Positions 24,101 to 36,100 of a DNA stretch of 64,000 nt are shown piece by piece. The notes under the pieces are model-generated. The model ran no database searches, was not told the DNA's origin, and worked only from the letters and a program-made list of their open reading frames with translations. Source of the stretch: Argyresthia goedartella. Its lineage: Eukaryota > Arthropoda > Insecta > Lepidoptera > Argyresthiidae. The stretch covers positions 14,236,329 to 14,300,328 of the forward strand of contig OX463836.1 of the NCBI GenBank assembly GCA_949825045.1, in the 5' to 3' direction. The translations under genes and the position numbers were made by a program. Positions within the stretch are counted from its first letter, which is position 1, and every line of letters begins with the position of its first letter.

Positions 24101-27100
24101 AAACTTCAAAATCGCGATGCCTCGCACATAAGCGCGTTAGGTGAGCGGTTAAACTTCAAAATCGCGATGCCTCGCACATAAGCGCGTTAGGTGAGCGGTT
24201 AAACTTCAAAACCGCGATGCCTCGCACATAAGCGCGTTAGGTGAGCGGTTAAACTTCAAAACCGCGATGCCTCGCACATAAGCGCGTTAGGTGAGCGGTT
24301 TAACTTCAAAATCGCGATCAAATTTCCAAAAAACTGTGATACAGCTGGGTCAATATAATGAATAGTTTCCAAATCCGTTTCCAGATCCAACCCACCATCG
24401 ACCTCAAAGGAATCCTGGCAGAAAGCAACGAGAAAGCCAGACTGTGCATCACCGTACCCTGGATCGTGCAATATCTATCTATGTTGGACTACACCACCCT
24501 CCGCACCGTCTACCACCAGCAGCTCCTATCATATCTCTTCGAAATATACACCCTCAAGCTGAAACTCGACAATGAGATGTCCATGAAACTCAACACAGTA
24601 ATATTCCTCAAACTGACTTTAGGCTGGCTCTTCGACTTACCTCAGTTTCCGCAAGATTTGTTTTACAACCGCCAGAAGTTTAACATGCTGGCGTCGTTCG
24701 CTAGTGAGGAGAACGTCGATTCTCTGGAATTGATCGACGAATCGATTCTTTTTGAGGTGTGTCCGTTCTTGCGGGATATTAACGTGCTGCTTCTGACTTG
24801 CAAGCCGGCGCAGGAGTTGAAGGAAGGGAGCAGTTTTAGGCACATCACTCCGGTGTCCATGAGCTTGAACCCTGAAGAGAGGATACGGAACAAGGAGAAG
24901 GAGATTCAGGTATGTTACTTTATGTATGTTACTGTATGTGGACGAGCGGTGTCTCCCAAGCGAGAGGTATCGGTTTCGAACCCCGGCTGTGCAAGAAAAA
25001 AAAATATTCCTCAAGTCGTGTGTGTTTACATGTTTGTGATGTCGTTGTTTCTGTTTCCCACGTCACAGGGTATCCCAGTGTGGGGCGAGAAGCAATGTAT
25101 TCTCCTATATGTAAATGTTATGTATTATGGCGTGAAGTGTGGAGGAGGGGAAGAGAGGCCTTTACCCAGCAGTGGGATGATGTAGGCTAATAATAATAAT
25201 GTATTATTATTATTATTATTCACATTTTTAATTATTATTAGTGTTTAGGCTAACAGAAACTTTTGCATGCCAATAACTGGCTAAGGCTAAACCTACTTTT
25301 CTAGACTTAAACAGCCTTACAGAAATCAGGAATTGTAATTCGATCAAAGAGTGCTAAATGCTGAGTTACCTGCGCCGCTGCAAACTGCGTAGGTTTACGG
25401 GTGGCTGGTGGAAAGTTTCGAGTTAGTACAACATGACAGTATTTTGCAACTTTGCACCCAAGTTTAGGCAGATTTATCAATTAACTTACCGTTACCGTTA
25501 CCATTCTTCATTTCTCGATTGTAGTCGCTAATAGTAATCAAGATGTCCTGGAAACTTGAAACTTGGCACAAAGTTCTACCACGAAGGGACAAGTCGGCAA
25601 ACAGTTAGATTTACGATTAAAAAAATCAAACAAAAAGCTGAGAAGTGTTGTGTGGTAAAGTTAAAACTAGTGGTTCTGTGACTGAAACTAATATAAGACC
25701 TCACTTCAATTTCAAAAATTGCAATACGTCTGTTGTATATAACGCCACAGCAAAGTTGATGATCTCAAACATAACTTATCTTAAATAACATTATAATGAT
25801 CTTAAATTTGATTAAAATTTCCTCCCATCAAAAATGGCGTTTGACATTTTTTTTACCAAATCAAGGAACTTGAGTGCCAATTTTCGTCAAAATCGGTTGG
25901 AAAATGCGAGCTACGGACAAAACTGCACTCTTCGCTCGCTCGGTGAATAATCTAGGTGTACCATGTCCACCGTCACCGTCGCAGGCGCGGCTAGAGGAGG
26001 AGTTCCTCAAGGCGCAGCCCTCCTCGACCCGCCGCGTGCTGGAGCTGGCGACGGAGCGCGTGACGTCATGGCGCGTCAAGTGTCTGGCGGGCGCGGCGCG
26101 GGACTGTCGCGCGCGCTGCCGGCTGCTCGCGCAACGCGCGCTCAGCAAGGGGAACACGGTAACAGTAACACTGCGTTCAAGTTTCTCGATTCATCGAAGA
26201 ATCGATTAAATATGTAAAGACAGAATGGTGGAATGAATCGATGAATCTTAGAATAATTAGATAATAATTATATGGATGTAGTGCAGGCAAATGAAACAAC
26301 AATTTGCCTGAGCCGGGGCATTTGGAACCTCAAGCTAAAATTGGTTCAAATGTTAAAGAATAGTTTTCTGCTTAATATCCCAAAGTTACAAAAAAATCAT
26401 CTTGGAGAAAATCCGCCATCTTGGAAATAACTAATTTCCAACATGGCGGCTGAACGGAACGTCTGATAGTTTAATTTTTGCGTGAAAATTACTTAATTTT
26501 AGGCTGTGTTAACTTCCAAACCACTAAAATTTATAAATAAAAAATACGTACTACTTTCTCTTTATTTTTATGAAATTTTATGCTATTCTACTTATTCGAA
26601 TAGTTCGGGTAATGGATTTCTTATTATTTTAATGTAAACACGTATAATAAACCCTCTTTACTGCGTCCAAAAACCACACATTACACCAGCATAATGATAA
26701 ACTTCTTGGTAAAAACTCATTTCTTATCTGATTTTGGTACATTATGACCAACACCCACTCTCGAGTTTTAATGCCCTCCGTTATGTAGCAGTCCAGTTAG
26801 TTTGGGCCACCGGGCCTTTTATTTTGTGAAGACTTTAATTGTTAAAATAACATCCTTCGTGACGTCACTTGTTCACAATTTTGGAACGGTTTTACTTGGG
26901 GCTGGTTGTTTCCGATTATAAAACTAAAAAACTATAATATCAATACATGTTTACGTTCCCACCGACTTATTGACTGACAGGTAAACTGTTGACACTTCAC
27001 AGATAACTGTCCTGTATAAACAGGACAGCCAACTTAACGGCGAAGGGAATTTGAACAAATTACTCCGTAGATGACAAATGACCGACATGAATTTTACACA

Positions 27101-30100
27101 TAATTCAGTAATCTTTTTAACATAAAATTTAGTTTATAAAATATACATTTCTGATAAATTAATAATTTAGAGGACAATCTTTCACAAATAAAACTAATAC
27201 TAAGCTCAATAAGGCTTGTGTTATGGGTACTAGACGACGATATATTTAATAGAAATAAATACTTATGTAAATAACATAGAAAACATCCAAGACTAAGAAA
27301 CAAATATTACACAAATTTTCGCCCTTCATGGGATTCGAACCCAGGACCGTCAGCTTCGTAGGCAGGGTCACTACCCGCTAGGCTCAACCGGTCGTCATTT
27401 GTCGTAATATTGTCAACTAAACGTTTTTGTTGAAATAGGTTCAGCTTGAGACATTTCTAGATTTATTGGACTACCTTGTCAAATACCGTATTGAACTTCC
27501 CAGACGAACCCAACACAAGTAGTGCGAGACATCTACACCGCGCAGCTAGACAAGCTGCGCTCGAGCGCGCTGGACACGTCGCGGCGGCTGGTCGCGCAGC
27601 GCGCCGGGCTGGCGCTGCAGGCGCTGCTGGCGGCGGGCAGCAACACGAAGGTAACAGATAGTGCGAGACATCTACACCGCGCAGCTAGACAAGCAGCGCT
27701 CGAGCGCGCTGGACACGTCGCGGCGGCTGGTCGCGCAGCGCGCCGGGCTGGCGCTGCAGGCGCTGCTGGCGGCGGGCAGCAACACGAAGGTAACAGATAG
27801 TGCGAGACATCTACACCGCGCAGCTAGACAAGTGCGCTCGAGCGCGCTGGACACGTCGCGGCGGCTGGTCGCGCAGCGCGCCGGGCTGGCGCTGCAGGCG
27901 CTGCTGGCGGCGGGCAGCAACACGAAGGTAACAGATAGTGCGAGACATCTACACCGCGCAGCTAGACAAGCAGCGCTCGAGCGCGCTGGACACGTCGCGG
28001 CGGCTGGTCGCGCAGCGCGCCGGGCTGGCGCTGCAGGCGCTGCTGGCGGCGGGCAGCAACACGAAGGTAACAGATAGTGCGAGACATCTACACCGCGCAG
28101 CTAGACAAGCAGCGCTCGAGCGCGCTGGACACGTCGCGGCGGCTGGTCGCGCAGCGCGCCGGGCTGGCGCTGCAGGCGCTGCTGGCGGCGGGCAGCAACA
28201 CGAAGGTAACAGATAGTGCGAGACATCTACACCGCGCAGCTAGACAAGTGCGCTCGAGCGCGCTGGACACGTCGCGGCGGCTGGTCGCGCAGCGCGCCGG
28301 GCTGGCGCTGCAGGCGCTGCTGGCGGCGGGCAGCAACACGAAGGTAACAGATAGTGCGAGACATCTACAACGCGCAGCTAGACAAGCAGCGCTCGAGCGC
28401 GCTGGACACGTCGCGGCGGCTGGTCGCGCAGCGCGCCGGGCTGGCGCTGCAGGCGCTGCTGGCGGCGGGCAGCAACACGAAGGTAACAGATAGTGCGAGA
28501 CATCTACACCGCGCAGCTAGACAAGCAGCGCTCGAGCGCGCTGGACACGTCGCGGCGGCTGGTCGCGCAGCGCGCCGGGCTGGCGCTGCAGGCGCTGCTG
28601 GCGGCGGGCAGCAACACGAAGGTAACAGATAGTGCGAGACATCTACACCGCGCAGCTAGACAAGCAGCGCTCGAGCGCGCTGGACACGTCGCGGCGGCTG
28701 GTCGCGCAGCGCGCCGGGCTGGCGCTGCAGGCGCTGCTGGCGGCGGGCAGCAACACGAAGGTAACAGATAGTGCGAGACATCTACACCGCGCAGCTAGAC
28801 AAGTGCGCTCGAGCGCGCTGGACACGTCGCGGCGGCTGGTCGCGCAGCGCGCCGGGCTGGCGCTGCAGGCGCTGCTGGCGGCGGGCAGCAACACGAAGGT
28901 AACAGATAGTGCGAGACATCTACAACGCGCAGCTAGACAAGCAGCGCTCGAGCGCGCTGGACACGTCGCGGCGGCTGGTCGCGCAGCGCGCCGGGCTGGC
29001 GCTGCAGGCGCTGCTGGCGGCGGGCAGCAACACGAAGGTAACAGATAGTGCGAGACATCTACACCGCGCAGCTAGACAAGCAGCGCTCGAGCGCGCTGGA
29101 CACGTCGCGGCGGCTGGTCGCGCAGCGCGCCGGGCTGGCGCTGCAGGCGCTGCTGGCGGCGGGCAGCAACACGAAGGTAACAGATAGTGCGAGACATCTA
29201 CACCGCGCAGCTAGACAAGCAGCGCTCGAGCGCGCTGGACACGTCGCGGCGGCTGGTCGCGCAGCGCGCCGGGCTGGCGCTGCTGGCGGCGGGCAGCAAC
29301 ACGAAGGTAACAGATAGTGCGAGACATCTACACCGCGCAGCTAGACAAGCAGCGCTTGAGCGCGCTGGACACGTCGCGGCGGCTGGTCGCGCAGCGCGCC
29401 GGGCTGGCGCTGCAGGCGCTGCTGGCGGCGGGCAGCAACACGAAGGTAACAGATAGTGCGAGACATCTACACCGCGCAGCTAGACAAGCAGCGCTCGAGC
29501 GCGCTGGACACGTCGCGGCGGCTGGTCGCGCAGCGCGCCGGGCTGGCGCTGCAGGCGCTGCTGGCGGCGGGCAGCAACACGAAGGTAACAGATAGTGCGA
29601 GACATCTACACCGCGCAGCTAGACAAGCAGCGCTCGAGCGCGCTGGACACGTCGCGGCGGCTGGTCGCGCAGCGCGCCGGGCTGGCGCTGCAGGCGCTGC
29701 TGGCGGCGGGCAGCAACACGAAGGTAACAGACGGTCCGTCACGGAGTCACCGCCGCCGTTTGGCCAGTGGGAGAATGTAAACAAACATCACAGTCTGCCG
29801 ATTCCGCAGACTGCAAACTGAACTAATTAAACCCGTTGACTGTTTGTGCGTTATATCTTTTTTGGCCTTGATACCTTTCCCGACATACCCTGGCCTGGCA
29901 ACGTGTTTTAGAGCTAGTTTGAATATGGAATTTATCATCAGTATACCTCAAGTTTTACACTATTAATTACTTTGTTTACCATCCTTTAATTTGGGTTTAC
30001 TATTTCTTTACTCAATCATCAAGCTTAACAACGCTAACTAAAGGCTTACAAATAAATTTATATTTCCAACTAGTTATATTTAAAGAACTATAGCCTAAAT

Positions 30101-33100
30101 TAACCCGACACATAAACCCGATACAACAAATACAAAATGTGCCAATCACACGCCAAACATGTTTGTTGTGCTGTGCAAAAGACATCTTAACTCATACGAG
30201 ATAATAATAAAAAAGTAATGTCGGCTATAGCCGACGTGGCGCCATCGGCACGACTTTCAGCTGTCAGCCAGTCAAGACTAGCGCGGTCAACAAAAGGTTA
30301 ATCTGGGTGTTATTTTATGCAACTTCTTTAAAATACCAGTTTCGTTTTCAAAATTAATTATTTTTCACTGAATTAATAGGTCAGCATCCAATTATAAGCT
30401 CCTCATAAGTACTTTTCAAGCAACTATGATGTTGTATTACAAGCTACGGTTAATATAACACAGCATAGTCATAATTCTATGACAACAAAATTTGTAATAT
30501 GTCTGCACATTGCCAGCTTCTAATAAATGTATCGACTGTACTTATATAACATTTTTTCAACGACCTCTAATTTCATAAAGTGATCTATTTTTATATGTTA
30601 GACTAATTGTTGACTGAATCTACTATAGGTATACTAGATTCGCATTATTATTTCGATATCGCCCTAGCACCGACTCATAAAAAACACAGTCTAGCCACAA
30701 GACTACCGGTTAGAAAGGACTGCCTAGGAAGTGGGGTGCCCTGTTTCGGATTTTCTATTTTATTCGACCTAAATTGTCGAAAATCTTGGAAAAATATGCA
30801 ATTTTGCATGATAAAGTATGATGATTTATTAATTTAGTAATTGAATAAATTAATTCATTCACTAATTTTGAGGCTAGAATTTGATTTTATTACTGGTTAG
30901 TCGTTGAATCTCTAAAATACATAGGTCACACTAAAAGTTTCCGGAACTGTCTACTTACATAAATAATATTTAAAAAGTAATTACAACATTTGAAAATGGA
31001 ACTCTTTGGCTGTAGAATGCAGTTTCATTTGACTGTCAATTGTTAATAAATTGTGGCGCCATTTTAAAAATTTCGTGTCTACTGTTAACATGGATTTAAC
31101 TCGGGAATTTTTTCATAGTATGATTTTCTACGATTTTAAGTGTAATTTGACAGCTCATCGGAGCCTCGCTTGGCTTCAATCTGCTTTTGGCGATGATGTA
31201 CCACGCAAGACGACTATTTATGGCTGGTTTGCAGATTTCAACCGCGGTCGTGTCAGTCTCAGTGACTCATCTCACGATGGTCGCCCCTCCACCGCTGTGA
31301 ACAACAAACACATCGATGCTGTGCGCCGTATGATCGAAACAGACAGGCATGTGACCTACCATGAGATTCGGGCATCCTTAGACAGAGGCATGAGTCAAAT
31401 ACAATTAATCCTACAAAAAACATTTGGATGCAATGCCATGCCTACCAGATTCAACGAAGGGGCGTCGTTTTTGGTGTGGGACATAGTAAGAGGTGACGAA
31501 ACAAGGATTTATTGCTACGATCCCAAAACAAAGCAGCAATCAAGCGTACAGGACTTTCAAGATGAGCCGAAACTAACCAAAGCGGCTCGCGTGAAAAGTG
31601 CATCTAAGCGGATGATTGCTTATTTTCTAAATAAAACTGGACACGTGGCTACTGTTGCTTTAGAGAATCGTCGTACCGTGAATAGTAACTGGTACACGAC
31701 CATTTATTTGCACGAAATTGTTGTCAAATATTTTCATCACCAGAAGAGTATGAAAAATACGTTTATGAGGTCACCACAGCGGAGTGGCACAAATGTTTTC
31801 AAAATTGGTTTAATCGTATAAAAAAGTGCATTTACGCAAAGGGAGATATTTTGAGAAACAATAAATTCATTTTGACCTTTAATAGTATTATTTTCTTCTT
31901 AATTCTGGAAACTTTTAGAGCGCCCTACATATATAAAAAAGCTCACTCACAAAACTTGCTGCTGAGTTATCAATTTTGTTGCTAAACTATTTATTGGTAA
32001 CGTTATATTATTGTTGTTTGTGTATTGGCGCTGGCTGTTTAATATTCTGTTGTATGATGATAAATTAAAATAATATACGTTAATAACAAAAAATATTTCA
32101 GCTTGCACTCATAATATCCCAATAAAATGTTGTCATTTCAATTTCAGGCTTTAGAAGCTGTGCTGGTGCGATCGTGTCTGAATAGAGTCCACAAATGGAT
32201 CTGTGATCATTGGGACAGCACCGGTAATACATTCTTGTATATTCGTTACAAGCAATTTAAATTCTTGCCGTGTTACCTCAAAAAATATTAAACAGCGTTT
32301 AACCTCAATACAAACGTCAAATCCTATACATTTTTGTTTTTAAACAAGTGTTGAACGGTAGTTTATTTTTTGTGGTAAGGCCTAGCCACTTTATTCCGAA
32401 ACTATTAAGACTACACAGTTGAAACTTAATATCTAGATGTTTTCTGTAAACCGCTTTACGATTTTGATACCAAAATTAAAAAGAAAAAAAAATGGGCTCA
32501 AAATTTTTTTTAGTGCCTAACCACAAAGAAATAAACTACTGTTCAACACTTGTTTAAAAACAAAAACGTATGGGATTTGACGTTTGTTTTGAGGTTAAAC
32601 GCTGTTTAATATTTTTTGTGGTAACACGGTTAATGTTTATAGTGAATTAATCACTGACTTTAGTCCGTGGTCTAGCGTTTTAAAGCTCGCCCGTGACAAC
32701 AGAGACTCGCGGCTTCGAATCCCGGTGTTGATCATGTACCAATGAGATAAGTATTTTTTCTGAAGTAAATTTCACGAGAAAACCTTCATATCTCCATAGC
32801 AACGGCGATGGGCTAGCCCGCTATCACGCATAATGGACTATTTAATTACTGGCGATACCTGGGAAATATCAGTGCCTCTGCCAACCCGCATGGGGCAAGG
32901 CGTGCCGCTACTAACTACTACTACTACTAACTACTTTTTTCTTTAAATACTAGTTTATCTATCCAGGTGTCCTATGCAAAGACATTGAGGGTGTTTTTTT
33001 TCTTTAAACACTAGTTTATCTTTTCAGATGTCCTATGCAAAGACATTGAGGGTGTTTATTTTCTTTAAATACTACTTTATCTATCCAGGTGTCCTACACA

Positions 33101-36100
33101 AAGACATTGAGGGTGTTTTTTTTAAATACTAGATTATTTTCCCAGATGTCCTATGCAAAGACATTGAGGGTGTTTATTTTCTTTAAACACTAGTTTATCT
33201 TCTCAGATTCCTATGTAAAGACATTGAGGGTATTTATTTTCTTTAAACACTAGTTTATATTTTCAGATGTCCTATGCAAAGACATTGAGGGTGTTTATTT
33301 TCTTTAAATACTACTTTATCTATCCAGGTGTCCTACACAAAGACATTGAGGGTGTTTTTTTTAAATACTAGATTATTTTCCCAGATGTCCTATGCAAAGA
33401 CATTGAGGGTGTTTATTTTCTTTAAACACTAGTTTATCTTCTCAGATTCCTATGTAAAGACATTGAGGGTGTTTTTTTTAAATACTAGATTATTTTCCCA
33501 GATGTCCTATGCAAAGACATTGAGGGTGTTTATTTTCTTTAAACACTAGTTTATCTTCTCAGATTCCTATGTAAAGACATTGAGGGTATTTATTTTCTTT
33601 AAACACTAGTTTATCTTTTCAGATGTCCTATGCAAAGACATTGAGGGTGTTTATTTTCTTTAAATACTACTTTATCTATCCAGGTGTCCTACACAAAGAC
33701 ATTGAGGGTGTTTTTTTTAAATACTAGATTATTTTCCCAGATGTCCTATGCAAAGACATTGAGGGTGTTTATTTTCTTTAAACACTAGTTTATCTTCTCA
33801 GATTCCTATGTAAAGACATTGAGGGTGTTTTTTTTCTTTAAACACTAGTTTATATTTTCAGATGTCCTATGCAAAGATATTGAGGGTGTTTAGTTTTTTT
33901 AAATACTACTTTATCTATCCAGGTGTCCTACACAAAGACATTGAGAGGTTTTTTTTTAAATACTAGTTTATCTTTCCAGATGTCCTACACAAAGACATTG
34001 AGGGTGTTTTTTTAAATACTAGTTTATCTTTCCAGATGTCCTATGCAAAGACATTGAGAGTGTTTATTTTCTTTAAACACGAATAATAATAATACCTTGG
34101 ACACTATTTACACACATTGATCTAGCCCCAAACCAGGATTAATTATATCTTGGGTACTAGACACCGACACACATAGTTATATAGATATATACTTAGATAG
34201 ATAAACAACCATGACTAGGGTACAAACATCAGTTCTCATCAAACAAACATTTGCCCCCACCGGGAATCGAACCCGGGACCCTTGGCTTCGTAGGCAGGGT
34301 CACTGCCGACTCGGCCATTCAGGTCATCTAACTAACACTAGTTTATCTTTACAGATGTCCTATGCAAAGATATAGAGGGTGAAGTGAAAAACCTTCTTAT
34401 ACTGGGAGACAGCGTACTTCTCGAAGATACTAACACGCACACAGACAATGTTCTCAGCATGACCCTACCTGAGGACGAGTTCTGTAGGGTCAACGTCAGC
34501 CCCTCCGCGGTCATTATCGACCTTAAGGTTGGTATTGAAGAAGTTGAAGGCCCACTTGCGTCGTTCCTATAACTCAGAGCTATTGGGTTAACTCAGTAAT
34601 TCCAACATAACATTTCAATATCCGGGTTAATTGGTTTGTGCAACTGAGCTGCAATAAATCACCAAGTTAAAAAACTAAAAAAATCTACTTCAAGTTCAAG
34701 CCCTATTTCTTCCTCCCCGGTCGGGATGAGAAATGAACTCTATGTACATGAAAAGTCCTCATCGAAACTATCGCTGCACGGAACCACAAACCGAAACGTC
34801 ACCTGTGTACATATTTTTTGTCTTTGTTGATTTTTTATTTTGACAAGGCAAAGTCAAATGTCTTTTATTACTGTAGATATTTACATATACTTAGCAATCG
34901 TCATTTTTTGCCCCTTCTCTACATTGGACCACTATGGGAGAAGAAAGGCGTATAAAAAGCGGATAGATTTTCATATCTCTTTTAAAATTTGCTTGTGCTT
35001 AACTAATACAAATATTACAATATTAATTATTAAAAATAATAAGCAGGAATAAATAATTACAAAATTATTAACAGCAAAGTCTGTGTTGAGCCAGATAAAC
35101 CCCATACAGTCCCGTCATTTAAGTAATCTTGAACATTGTAATATCCCTTTTTCGGCAAACTCGCTTTAACATGCTTTTTGAAATGCTCAAATGGCAATTT
35201 CAGAATAAAATAAAATATAAAATTTATAGGGTAATATTTAATCGCACAGCAAAAATACTGATTTTCTCACCAAAAAAGGATCAGCAAAAATACTTTTTAT
35301 GTTTTAAGTATTTTTGTTGTTCATACATGTTCAACCTAATACGAAGAATAAAAGGGGCTTCGCTTCGCTCACCCCCTTTACCCTTCACCTAAGCTACCGC
35401 AGTATTTTGCCCAGATATTTGCTGTGAAAATCAGTATATTTGCTGTGCAAATCAGTAATATTGATGTGCAGTTTAATATTTCCCAAATTTACATGGGACT
35501 ACCTCTGAAGTATGACCTATCAGAACAATCAGAACAATAATCATCAAAAATGATTCATAATTGACGAAATAACCACGTAAAAAAAAAACAATCGAGATAG
35601 AGAACCTCCTTTTGAAGTCTGTTGAAAACTACACACCTTAGAGCGAGCCAGAGGCAAATTAGACCAATTCAAGAGGCGTTACAACAGCTAACCTAAAAAA
35701 AAAGTATGAGAACCCGGTCTAATGGCAAGCCAAGAGCTGTCAAATTTATGTTTAATTTTTTTCGTCGCCTCAATATCTTAATCTGAGACGTATGTAAATC
35801 ATCTCCGTCTATCACGTTGTGCCTAAACATAAGCGCGTCTGTGCCTTGCCACCCCATACGAGAAAATACTTGACAGTAAGTTTGTTGACAGGAACAAATC
35901 TGCCTCCTCCTAGAAGACTCCACCCCGAGCTCGCTGGACGCGTGCCTGGCGCTCAGTGCGCTGGTGTGCGTGCGCGAGAACGTGTTCACACGCGTACCCA
36001 CACAGCGGACCCTAGTGCAGCTCACGAGGGACCTGCTCGCTGTTGTCGGTCAGTTTGTTCATTCACTCACTCACTCTTTTATATCGTCATTTAAGAACTG

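Noticed and set aside
27522..29821. Series of overlapping 89-138-codon frames, each starting RDIYTAQLDK.
   Set aside because: These are copies of exon 11 read through into the next unit in a shifted frame. Only the first copy (27504-27650) is a real exon.
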